A DNA stretch of 64,000 nt from Druceiella hillmani. Taxonomy: Eukaryota > Arthropoda > Insecta > Lepidoptera > Hepialidae. The position numbers and the translations under genes are program-made. The DNA lies in assembly GCA_039881145.1 (NCBI GenBank), contig JAYKKI010000074.1, positions 6,640,001-6,704,000 on the forward strand, written 5' to 3'. The notes under the pieces were generated by a model that saw only the letters and a list, made by a program, of their open reading frames with translations, ran no database searches and had not been told where the DNA came from. Shown here piece by piece: positions 30,001 to 43,200 of the stretch (positions within the stretch are counted from its first letter, which is position 1; each line of letters starts with the position of its first letter).

Positions 30001-33000
30001 TGGTGGATAAGTTTGTTTATCTAACCCGGGCTACATTACTAGATTCGGACGTTACTAAATGTAATCTAGACTATGCATCTGGCGAAATTGACTAGCAGGA
30101 CTTCAAGCTCGAACGACTTCGATTGTAGACCTTTATTGCTGCCACAGGCAATGAAAATGAATTAATGAACACAGACTCTCTTGAATTATTAAAATTTATT
30201 GTGAAATCCAAGCCGGAAGATACTCTGCCCAATATTATAATAATGCTTCGAATATTCCTCACAATTGCCATAAGCCATGCCAGCTGTGAGAGAAGTTTTT
30301 CAAAATTGAAATTGTTAAAAAATTATTTAAGATCAACAATGAGTACATTAAGGTAAACCGATCTGGCTATCTTGTTTCTTAAGCAAGAGGTATGTGATGC
30401 TATAGACATTGATACTGTAATAAAAGACTTTGCTTTAAAAAAAGTAAATGAATTAAAGTTTTAGTTAAAGACGGAAGATTTATTTTTAATTCTAACAATT
30501 ATATTATTTTTAAATAAAAATATATGTATAAACAGTAACAGTATCACTCTAGTTCTAATTGGAAGGCCATTTGTGTTTTATATTCAATTCGCTAATAACT
30601 TAATCTTGTCAATCGTAAATGCATGTTCTGTATCTGTTAAATGAATTTAAGTGACCTACGTGTAAGAATTTTTCTAAAAAATGTTATTAATTACATTGTA
30701 AAATATGACTTTGTAACCTGTACAACACACAATAATGATGATTGTTCTTGCCGAAAAGTTCTTTATTATTACTTTATATTTTAGAGTCCTTTGAATTTTG
30801 ATACAGAAATAAAGGGACAGCGAAATTTGCTAGCGCCCTGGACGGCGGAAACCCACGCTACGCCGCTGACGATAACAATAAATTTTTTAGGATAAGCAAT
30901 ATTCTTATTTATGTTTCATTTTACACTTTTTATGGCAATAACGAAAATAGCATATTTTAAATACATTTTCATACAATATAATGTTTTTATAAAATATATT
31001 CACAATGGATTGAGTGAACTATTTATTAATTGCAAATTATTATAAATTAATTCCAAATTATTTTGTTTTAAAGTAGTGAAACAGAAATAATTCGTTTTAT
31101 TCCTTTCGTTTTATTAAGTGTTCTCAGTATAGATAGTCCCTTCGACTTTTGGTATAACAAGGAGACTTCCAATTTCTTGAACTTGATTTAGTTTAAGATT
31201 TCTTTGCATAAACAAAAAATAGTGAATCTTTCAAAAGTAAAGCTACAAGTTTTTACTATAAAAATTAATTAATTTTACAGGTCTGCAATAGCTGATAAGT
31301 CAGAGGATAAAGAAATCAGTGATGAGAGGTTAGAAGCAATAGTTAAAGAGAGTGGAATTGACAGGTGAGAATTTATGAATATATAGTTTCCACATACAAT
31401 TGATGAAATTAACAGCTTTGCTAATAGTATTTGCATTTATTATTTATTTACATGAGTTGCAAAGATTAAATCCCCCGTTACCTTTTCCGTTCGCAACACT
31501 AGTGCGACACTGTAAGCTTGTTACTATTTGGTTTCACAAGCCATAACTTTAATATATTTTGTACCAAAGAAAAACCACATTATGGTCCTTCTATCAAGTA
31601 TGCACCATGACACAGTTATCAACACTGGTAAGCCTGAAACCATAATGCTTTATAATGAGACCGTATGGTGTTGATTTGTAAGGTCAGAGATTTGCAAACT
31701 GTAGAACTGGACATCAGTCATGAAGATGGCTTTTGGTAATTTTAATCCGGACGGACTCCTTGACATTGCTGGGCTTCAACACATTCATCGTTTATAATTC
31801 ACTATGTGAAAACTCGACGAAACTATTCAATTTCACGAAATCTGTTGCAGGTAGCATTGCAAAACCATGCTTGCAAAAGTGTCCCAATAATCGCCATTGG
31901 ATGGGCGATCCGTGCTTGTTATGCATTTTTAGGCAGGGAACACCAATGTCCTAAACTCAAATATGAGAAAAATTGGCATTTTTCCTTTTCTGTAAAAATC
32001 CTATACTTGTGGAGTGAAGCTAAAAGCTCTGCCGTGACTTTTGTGTAAAAGTAACAAATATAATTTTTCAATTTAACTTTTTATGGTTTGAATGAGTTCC
32101 TAAGATGCCAAAAAAGTTGATTTAAGAAATGAGTATTTATAATTTTTGTGTACAGAGCCATTTTAATGATCCTACACGAGGTTTGTTATTTTCTTTAATA
32201 AGTACATTTTTTCTATAGTCATGAGTATAAGAGTTGTGAAATTTATTTTTGGTAAGAATTAGAATAAGAGTTAATACTCAAAGCAAAATATAGGTATCAT
32301 CTTTTTTTTATTTATAATTTTTATTACATTTTTAGAGGATTCAACATAGAGTGATCACTATGACACGGTCATAGTGATCACTCTATGTTGAATCCTCCTA
32401 AAACCCAGGGTTTACAAACTAAGAAATCTCCCTGGGTAGTTCAGGGTTATAGATTTCTGATATACAAAAATACTTTATGGGACTTTTAATACTGGTTGTA
32501 TGTAAATTCCGTTATTAGCGTAATGTTATATATGCACTGTATATATTAGATACATAGATAAAGTCATATAACAAAATTAATTGGGTACAGTATTATTTAG
32601 CCACGTCAGAAGTGAATTTTTGGATAACTAAAACTCAAAATATTTCTTCCTTTTATGCTATGTCTCATTTTTGGTTTCTTATTAAAACTATGAAATTTAC
32701 CTTTCAGTTTAGCGTCTGCCTCTTTTATATATTATATATCGCTACCTCATTTATTATAAAACACTATTGTAAATTCATATGGGAAATGAGGTCTGTGATC
32801 TGCATATAGTAAAGGATTTGGGTAAATTAAAAAATTAAATATACATAAATTTTTCCAAAGTGGGGAAAGGCCCTTACATCGAATGGCATTGTGCTTCCAA
32901 TAATTTTTAGATTGTATTGGGTCAGACAATGTAACCAGTAAACAATTTATGTGAAGTGAAATAATCAATATGTTGTTGAAATAATGAATAGTTTCTTTAT

Positions 33001-36000
33001 TAGTAAAAACTTTTTCCACAATCACAATCTGAAGAATCGTTTTGTGATATTTGTTTACATTTTCATCAAATTACCTTACAGGGCTTTTGAATCGGAGACT
33101 GAAACTGAGGGCTTTGAAAAGCTGAGTAGGCAAAGCACGGCCGATAAGGGAGTCTCGCGGGTCGACGTATCAACATTGTGCGAACCGGAAAGGGTTTCGA
33201 CGGCGACGGTAACAGAGGTGCGACCAGCTTCCCAACCCCTATCCATCATTCCGGAGCATTGTCACGCTAATGCCACCACCTCCCACGCGGATGAGTTTGA
33301 ACCGTCAGAGTTTTACATTGAAGAGTCATTGCCGTCGAGTTTGGAGTGGGGGAGGGACGTAAGCTCTCCGGCTGGGCGTGACCTGCGACAGGTAGCCAGT
33401 TGTGACAGTCGCAATTGTTGCAGATACCCCCGTTGATTAAACCTTGACAGTTGGCCCATTTGTTTTATTGATGCGTGGCAATACTCAATTTTATCTTCTC
33501 AATTACGATATGTTCACAATTCGGCACGCGACTATAGTAAAATTTTATTTAACAAATGCTTATGTCAGTATACTCTCAGTGTACAGTGCGGTCCGTATAA
33601 TAAAGCTGTAGCATTATGTGAAATAATATGTTATTGTCAAAATTTAATGATATAAAAAACAATGAAGTTATTGGTGAAATTGGGTATTAGCTTATAAGCT
33701 AGCTATATTTACGTATCATGTAAATTTAGCTTCCTTTTGACAGATTCAATAAAGTTGTAGATCGTGTAGTCACTCATGGAATCCATTTAGAAACGTAGAT
33801 GCAATGTAGAATTGGCTCTCTCGTTTTATCCTTGGGATCTTGTCGAATTTTTTAGCTATAAATGTTTATTTCCTCTTCCTCATTTTCCTTATACCTATTT
33901 CCTTCTCCACATTTTTTATTTATTTTTTTACATTTTTATAAACGATTATGTTTTTTGTTGTTTATATCTGTGGATTTATGAACCAAAGTTGATAAATAAT
34001 GGTTATTAAAAGTGTGTTTTAAAATTTACCTCTATTAATATTTAAATTTACTTTTCTTAATTTCAGGAAAATATGGATACTTATAAACAGGACATTGAAA
34101 AGTTAGAATTACAAATGAAGAAGCAGTGTGGCATGCTCTTATTATGCTCTAGCTTTCTTCGCACTGCAAATGCAGAACTTAGGAATCAGGTCATAGACTA
34201 TCAAAAATTAGTCCGGGAACAGTGTGCAGAGTTTTTGACAATGTGGGAGCAATACAATGTCCAGGCCACTGCTAAGTTTAGGGAAGAAACTCAAAAATTA
34301 ATGGTGGACCATGAACTCGAATTAAGTGATTTGAGATCTGAGTATGACGAAGTGCAAAAAGATCAACAGCAACGAATCAAAAGCCTTAGTGTAGATTTAG
34401 AGGGACTGAGGAAAACTTTAAATGAAAAAGATGAACAGCGAAAAGAATTAGAGTCCACTTTGAATAAAGTGGATCAATCAAAGCAAAAAGAATTACGTGA
34501 AATTCAAGATAAAATGTATCATGAATATAAAGATGAGATAGAATCACTTCGATCAAGATTTAGGCTGGTCGCTCAGACTAACATGGATAGATCACCATCT
34601 GAATCTAGTTTGGAGAAGATTGAGCGAACGGATGTCATAGAAATAGCCAGCCACAATGCGATACTCCTCCTTACAAAGGAAAATATGGAGGCTGAAAAGG
34701 AGAAAGCTATAACAGAGGCCTTGGAGAAGCACGAACAGGAATGGCGGCAGAAATATGACACTGAAATGAATGCCTTGAAGGTGAAATATGAAACTGAGAA
34801 GCAAGTGACTCTAAGTGATGCGGTGCGCCGTATCATCGATGAAAAGGATCGTCAACTGAGCCAGTGTCATGCACGTGAAACACAACTTATCAAGGAATGT
34901 ACAAAGTATAAAGATACCATTCAACAGTTGACGGATCCGGAGACAAATGATGGTGACAGCTTGGCCCTCATTAAATCGCAGCTCATGGCTTTGGAGAACG
35001 AGAAGGTAGCCTTGAAGGATCTGATTACCAAACTGCAGAAAGAGTTGGAGAGCAAAAACGAAAGGTCGGCAATGCAAGGGGCTGAGGGCGCTTTAGTTGA
35101 TAGGTTGTCTGCATTATAATCCAATTAGCTTTTTAAGTTTAATAACTCTTTATTAATTGTGCGCACATTTTGTTCCTCGCAGTTGTAAAGTGTGTACCTT
35201 ATTAGTAATCACCTGCCTGCTTCTTATCCACACATAGTTCATATGTTTTGCTTTATGTACTTTTTTGTATCTAAATGATAGTTGAGTGATTACCATTAGT
35301 TTGGGACATAAAGTGCGAGTCCTAGCAGGTGAGCTGCGTTGCCACAATGCTCTATTTACAGATGTTAGTATTCGTTTTTAATTTGTTTTAATTTGTTGCA
35401 TAGCCTTTGCTGTGAATATTAATTTTTACGCATGCATTAAATTAGATGTATTAATTAAAATAATCGCCAAAACATCACCTTTGTTCAAAATATATTTGTA
35501 TGTACACTGCTAGTCAGAAGTTGAGACCACTCTAGATTGCAAAGAAACTTTAGTAAAACATTTAAACATAGTCAATACATTTACGCATTCATTCCGAAGT
35601 AAAATATTAACAATTAAAGCCAATATCAACAACACTAAAAATGCGGAATAAGAACCATTTTGAACATTTCTGCTTTCCTTTTAGGATCATTGATTTGCTG
35701 CATAAAAATACTTTATCTGTCAGTTTTAAGACAGGAGAGAGAGATCATTTTATTCTTTCAATATGTACCAATTGACTGGTTACATCGCCAGCGAAACAAA
35801 TCCATTCCGTTACGGACTCGCATTGTGTTTCATTGAAGAAAAAACGAGTTGGATAACATTTTCTCACTGCTGCTATAATCCACTTGGATTATCCTTTCTG
35901 AACAATTCGAACTTTTAATACCTATACTTTTTACCAGAGTCGTTTTTTAAAGTCTACTCTAAAATCTTGTTGGTAACAGTCAATCTAGTCTTTGTTTTTA

Positions 36001-37112
36001 TTTTGGAATCCCAGTAGCAGTTCGTACTGCCATTTTGACTGTCTGCATCTCCCGAGTCTCTTTAGGGAGACTCTGGTGCGATAGTTTAGAAAGATTTTTT
36101 AATGGGAACTTAAGTTACGTTTAAGAAACTTAGAGGCTATTTAGAAAACAGACAATATTGTAAAATAATTGCTCTTTTACAAATAACAGTATTGTCTATG
36201 AAAGATGTTATTTATAGTAATAAAAAACAATTATAAGACTAATATTAAGCCCATAGGTGTCTGACACTAGACGCATCTGTATATATTTTGTCTATTGTTT
36301 GAAAATGGACAATAGAAACCCGTTAGTACCTTTTGGTATTTATTTCAAACTATCAATGTCCAGTGATTTCGTCCGCACCAAACTATATTTTAAATAATTG
36401 AGAAAGCTTACTGAGAAAGGCTCCTATTACATTCAACCAGGCAATGGATTTTATCTGCTGCTTTGAGTATACATTGTATACTAGAATATCCATTTACTAC
36501 AAAATTTCTGTGAAAACAATACTACTCGTAACATTTTCTTATCTTCCTTTATAATCAATTGTAAATCCTAAAGAAAAGTATTGGAAAGTGAAAATATTTT
36601 TGAAATTGGTAAATTTTTCCTTTTTATAATATTAGTGTAGATTTTGTTTGATATTGAGATCGAAATAGTGGATTCTACTAGTGGTTTCAAACTTTTGATT
36701 GAAATATACAAAAATGTTTGAAATGAATATTGAACAACTTCGCATTAGGGTGATGAATTAATGTTTAGATGTTAGTTTTTATACAGAAAATGTCAATAGT
36801 AATTTGTTTGTATGATGATCACTTTGCAATAGCTAGTTTCAAATCTATTTTTTATTGTGACAGTATTTTCACTTGAAATTTCTGCAAAAAACTTTATTTT
36901 TGAACAGAAATATTGATAATGATTACAAGGTTTGCCTGGAAAGTAGACTGGCCATACGTACCAGTGAGTTAGGCTAATGTGGGAAGGACAGCAAACAGAA
37001 ATGAAAGTAGTATTAAAACAAATTCAAAAAATACGATTAATATGTTTGATATCTATTCCCGAGTTAAGGTTGTGCGGCTGTGAATGCAAAGGCACCCAAT
37101 GTGTAAAAGATA

Positions 37113-37157
<45 letters not shown>

Positions 37158-37172
37158 AAATATATATATATA

Positions 37173-37267
<95 letters not shown>

Positions 37268-40200
37268 TGATAATCATCTCAAGTGCTGGAGGTTATGTTA
37301 AGATTTCATATTAAAGGTTTATTTTATATTTTTATATCAAGACAAATGTGTTTCAAATGTTTATTTCCGTAAGCAGTTAATTTGTATATGTTGATCATTT
37401 AAGCAGTTTTCAAATCTAAATTAATATTGAAGGGTTAAAATAAAAATCAAATAGAAGTTTACTTCTGTTATAAGTGACTACTTGGCTTTGATATAGTAAA
37501 ATAATGTCGTCTGAACTTACATAAGACATTACAGTAAAACCTGTTTTAGACAATTTCAAAGGGATTTAGCCAAAAACACATCTTAAGCGAGAAAGGGATA
37601 GGAAAAATAAATCATATTATGTACTAATTTCGTGTAGGTATTGAATTTATATTTATAAAGTAGTTAGAAAGTTATTATAATGAACATGTTATGATTTAGA
37701 ATTCGGTTCTTCTTGAATTCTAGTGGGCACCTGACCGAGAACTGTCTCGGATCCAGTACATCGCTATAAGTGCCTGTGCATTTCAGACTTTCTTTACAAT
37801 GCTTCTCCATTGGTGAAGTTCTTGGCATAACATTTTTAGTGTTTATAACATTAAACTCTTCTTTCTGAGATTTTTTCAATCTGTTTAGCCTAGGTATTTT
37901 TTAAACTGATGGTATGTATTTTTATATTACATTATAGTTTATTGTTAATTATAATTATGTTACTTAAATTAATCACTTATTTTAGTTTGCCAAAAAGATA
38001 TTGAAGCATTAACAATTACAAGATTTTCAATATATTGCAGTGCGTCTTTGCTTTCATCCAAAGAAGCTACATAGCGCCTTAAATCGTTAACTGCTGATAA
38101 TGCCTGGGCGTTTGACAAAATTGGAGTTGACTCCTCTTCATTTTCATCATCATCACTTAGGGCCTCTTTTTATGTTTTCTTCACATCTTCACTAAGATAT
38201 TCAATTGATCGGATTTCGTAGGGCGCAACATTGTCATCAATGGAAGAATATCCAGGAAAACCCTGCAGTATCACGGGTTGTTCTTTTTTTAATACAATGT
38301 CAACTTCGTTATTTCTGAAACCTGAAACCTCTGAAAATAATTTTGTATGGTTTTAGGCTTAATTGTTTCCCATGTCACTGCAATGTTTAGGATCGCATCA
38401 TGCACAGTCAGGGGTTGTTAGCTACCAGGGTCTTCCATTTCTTTAAAATAGCGATGTATCAGTCGTGTTCTGTAACCTTGTTTAAAGACTTTTATAATAC
38501 CCTGAGCCATCGGTTGCAACTTGCTTGTTGCATTTGGAGGTAAGGAAACAAGCTTGAAGCTGAACATCTTTAGGGTAAGTGAGGCAGTTGTCAATGTACA
38601 GAATTATACATCTACATTTAATCTGAAAATGATAGCTAAAGCTTTTAATCAGTCGATGAAACAAAAGCTGGTTATCCAAGCTCGAGATTGTGCAACATTT
38701 GTTACAGGGAGCAATCTTACGTTTTTGAAGCAACGTGGATTTTTCACCTTACCAATCACTAGCAAACGTAACTTTTCCGACCCATCAGAGTTGGCAGAGG
38801 CCAGAACAGTCAGTCTCTCCTTACTTGCTATGCCACCATGGCAAGTTTCTTTCTTGAAAACATAGGATTTATCTGGCATCAATTTAAAAAATTAACCAAA
38901 TTCATCTGCATTAAAAATGTTTTGCGGCTCATAATTTTGCAACAATTCAGAAAGTGTTGCCATCCATGTATCAACGTCTTGTTGTGCCACTGTCTCCGAT
39001 TCCCCACTGATTTGATGGTACACAATGCCATGGCAATTTTTAAACCGATTTATCCAGCCATTTGAAGCGTTAAAATTTGTGATTTGTAAACTTTCAGCAA
39101 TTTTACATGCTTTTTCGGATAATATGGGGCCCCTCATGGGCAGTTTTAAAGCTCGTGTTTGATGAAGCCATTCCACTGAAACTTTCTCTAATTTATCAAA
39201 TTTTCCTACCTTTTTCTTTTTTCTCTTCACACCTCCCAATATTTATTTTTCTTTAATTTCTTTTCTATTCTCTAAAATTGTACGTAATGTAGAAACTGGT
39301 AAATGAAGCTCAGCAGCTAACTGTGTTTGATTTTTTTTGTCATTTTTCATCAAAAACTTTCAATATCCATTTTTTCTTGATGTGACAACGCTTTTTGCTT
39401 AATTGTAGTAATTTTTTAACAAATGCAGATACAATATGTAAGTAAACAAATGATAGAAAACGAACGCAATACGTAAATCAACAAATGAATCTAGAAAACG
39501 ACTGTAGGCGGCAAGGTGCGTGACGACTCGGGGGAACAGTGCGGTGGGGGCGTGCAGGGACGTGAGTGAGCGTTCTTGTGGCCGGCAATTGCTCGCTTAG
39601 TTAGTCGCTGGCCGCTGCCGTGTGAGATAATATGTGTGCGCGTGCACAACACAGATGACGTATTAAACGGGATGAGGAATCATATTAAGTGTGGAACTGA
39701 CGTAAAACGGCGTATTATGCAAGAAATCGTATTAAGCGAGATCGTATTAAGTGGGTTTTACTATATTTTGATTTTGAGATATAAAAGAATAGTTTGTAAT
39801 AAAAATATAACTTCATTAATTCCTCATCAGTTCAACTACTCAAAAATCTTGTGTTATTTATGAGAAATGTTATGATTTAGAATTCGGTTCTTCTTGAATT
39901 CTAGTGGGCATCTGGGCGGGAACTGTCTCGGATCCAGTACATCGCTATAAGTGCCTGTGCATTTCAGACATTCTTTACAATGCTTCTCCATTGTTGAAGG
40001 TCTTGGGCATAACATTTTTAGTGTTTATAATATTAAATTGTGCATTTCTAACACTTTTCCAATCCTTTACCCTAGGTAGTTTTTAAACTGAACTGTTGAA
40101 CGTTTCAATATGTGTATCCCTCGTGCCAAGAATAAGGGTATTTAATTACTTATGTTACGTACAGAAGTGAGTTTTGGATAATAGGGAAGACGAGTACAAT

Positions 40201-43200
40201 TTAATTGGGGAAGGAATTGAATAGTATAAGTTGACAACCAAATAACATAAAACTAGTGCTTATGAAAGCATGTACAAATGAAAAAAATTAAATAGGAATG
40301 TTGGGATACAGGATTAGGCTGTTAGGCAGGAGATGCTATGAAGGTGAACAGGTAGACAATTTTTTTCAATATATCACTGATCCATGCATTGTTCCCAAGG
40401 CTCATTCCATTGAATTTTGAAGCTGCTGTAGTATATAGGTTCATTTAAATTAAACTTGACAGTTCATATCTTTGTGCAGAGAGGATGACCATTATTTTGT
40501 TTGATAGTGAACTATGTCTATTTTAAAATATCAACATTTAAAAAAGAAAAAGAAATGTGAAAATTACAATCTATACCATTTTTTAAACGGTGAGGTTAAA
40601 AACCTGGAGTTGGTATGTAATGACAGAGTGTAGTAGGAATTTTTAGAAAATTGAGCAGGAAATATAACGTTAAAATGATGTGAATTAAGACAAAATTACA
40701 CATTAATATGGCTTTCTCTTGAGGTAAAGGACATCCATATATTAATTAAGTACTTATAACATTTTAATAAGGCCAGCCATTGTAGCTTGACCAGATTGTA
40801 AAGGTTTAAATTTCATCAGAGACACAATTTCTTGGTGATTGTGTTATTTCCACGATAATAAAGTTTTATGACATTGTATGTGTCTCAAATGTAGCAGCTA
40901 TTTTCTATGCTGTATCATAGAAAACTTCTATGCTCATCAGGGTGCCATATAAGCATATATATGCAAAGCGGTGCTTTACCATTGTTGCTGTTTCCACCTT
41001 CTTGGATGTATAATGAGTTTTTTTTATGAATGTAGTATACTAATTTATGGGTAATGTTATTTTATTCACATTGAGGTGTTTGAATTTGTTTTCAATGCTA
41101 TGCTTATATGTCAAGCAACAACAGCGTGTGGATGTATGATCTATAATTTTTGAGTTGAGTTTTTTTTTATAAATATAGTATGCTAATTTATGGGCTATGT
41201 TATTTTATTGGCATGGAGGTGGTGTTACGAATACAGTATAAAATTATACGGTCATCAAAAAGCTGTATTGCACAGTAAACAAATTTCATGTTGCGAGATT
41301 TATATAAGTTAATAATAATAAAATAATACGATAATAAGTTAATAACTTCAAATAACAATCACGGTGACTCAATATAAACAAATTATAAATGCATCCATAA
41401 GTTCTAGCAACAATTTTACATTTAATATTAATTTTTTTAAATATTTCATCATAACTTAATATAGCGTCACCTTTTGTTGCTTTTGTAATTATAATATACC
41501 TTTTTTATTAAATTATAAATTGACCTGAATTAATATATGCATACGATTGTAACAGTTTTCACATCTGAACATGGAACTATGCAATCTAAATCCAGGATAG
41601 TCGACTTATTAACAAATAACAGTTACATAAAGATTGTTAACACTTGTTTATATAGATTACGTGATTGTTCAACATTGACTGAAGCCAAAGAATATACCTT
41701 TTTTATTATATTGTAAATTGACCTGAATTAATATACGCATACGATTGTAACAGTTTTCACATCTTAACATGGAACTATGTAATCTAAATCCAGGGTAGTC
41801 TACTTATTAACAAATAATAGTTACATAAAGATTGTTAACACTTATTTGTTTATATAGATTACGTGATTGTTCAACATCGACGGAAGCCAAAGGAAAGCAG
41901 AAGTTGGTAAAAAGTCATGGTCCGCCTAATGTCCAGTCTGGAAGTTTATCTCTGTCTTCACCAAATCCTGGAGACACAGTGCTCTTAATCTGGGATGCTA
42001 AGCACAGCAATTATACTGTTTTGCAGGTGAGATGAGTTACAGATATGTTGCTGTTTGTAGCATATAATTCAGGCATCTCCTTTTCGTACTTTTTTATTGC
42101 AGCAGAAGTAACAAGAAAGCTAGTTGTTGCAATATTTTGCGAAGTTATTTAAATTTCTTTGTCAACCAGCCTATTTTCATTCGCTGCATTGCGCCTGCTG
42201 TCAACGATTGAAATGTTTTTGTTATACGTGTAAACTGTAGCAGTTCAGAATTAGTGTTTGTATCATGAACGCTGCTTGTGCCTTCTTTTTCTGTATATCT
42301 GCCAGTTAGGGCTGTTCTAAATGCTGTGTGTTCATGTGTATAGAACATGTTTTGAACATGTCATATAACAAATTTTTATTCCGTTTGTTTTGTTTCCAGA
42401 AGTGAGTTTTATTAAATAAGCTGCAGCAGGCCTTATAGTTATGTATAAATAAAAATAAGTAGTAGTATTTTAAGTTCCTGTTTATATTAGTATTAAAGAT
42501 GATACAATTTTAATGATACATTTCAATTAATAAAATATATTTTATATATATCTATATTTTAAATTAATGTGATTCAGGAATTACTTACATAATCATTGAT
42601 TACTAGTTTATAGATATACAGAAATTACTAATTTATATCTATTTTCAGCTGTCATCTAATATATATTTTGTGCATATTGACTGCCTGCCAGCTTTGGACC
42701 TTAAAATAGACATAGAAAATGAATCCCAGAGAAAACTTTATGCAATTGGTAAATTTGAATCCAAAGAATTCTGTTCTGCTAAGAAAGTAAGTTTTGCCTG
42801 AATTTGGTTATTATTTATAGATTATTTTTGTCTGCTGTGATGTATAAATAGTCATTGCTTAAATTGTTATGTTGAAAATGTAATAAATATGCCAGTAAGG
42901 TTTTGTATTTGCTTTACGCATATTATTAATTCAACTTTCACTATTTTCTTCTGCTACAACAAGCTACTAGGAGCAATAACAAGCCTGGAGACCACTTTAA
43001 AAATGTATATAATGTGTACAGTAGTTCTTCTCTTACTTATATTTACTTAAATAATCAAAAAAGGTACAAATAATCTACTGTTGACACACTTTTCCAAATA
43101 TTTGTAGCCAAATTTTTTTTACGTGTTCAATGTGTGGGTGAATTGGGAATGTGCCCTGTAATTATCGACTATCGATAATATTTTCAATTCATTACTGTCC

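Larger units (their letters stand above)
25187..31280 (+). other. RB1CC1 intron 10 with SINE-like and hAT remnants
   Basis: A 6.1-kb intron. Contents in order: AT-rich sequence; a Ser/Asn-rich open stretch near 26.4-26.65 kb that I cannot assign; a less AT-rich block at about 26.93-27.15 kb, unassigned; a SINE-like repeat; and a hAT transposon remnant. Confidence 0.7.
31365..33081 (+). other. RB1CC1 intron 11
   Basis: A 1.7-kb intron. It holds a piggyBac C-terminal remnant soon after the exon and a perfect 30-bp inverted repeat. The remainder is AT-rich. Confidence 0.8.
35104..41857 (+). other. RB1CC1 intron 13 with Tigger element and duplications
   Basis: A 6.75-kb intron. In order: a possible Tc1-like terminus near 35.50 kb (tgctagtcagaagttgagac); AT-rich sequence; a long TA/TG tract; the Tigger element with a repeat inside it and a copy of that repeat beyond it; a 75-85 bp tandem duplication (41.0-41.2 kb); and the 200-bp duplication that copies the next exon's acceptor. 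Confidence 0.75.

Noticed and set aside
34573..35124. Several minus-strand open frames over the large coiled-coil exon
   Set aside because: Shadow frames of RB1CC1 exon 13, which is supported by splice phase and family similarity.
35497..35540. Tc1/mariner-like terminus (tgctagtcagaagttgagac)
   Set aside because: It resembles Tc1 ends, but I found no matching opposite terminus and no transposase, so it is only mentioned in the intron entry.
37053..37301. Tyr/Ile-rich open frames on both strands
   Set aside because: They translate the (TA)n/(TG)n microsatellite and have no coding meaning.
38521..38865. Plus-strand 114-codon open frame
   Set aside because: Antisense shadow of the Tigger transposase, which reads on the minus strand.
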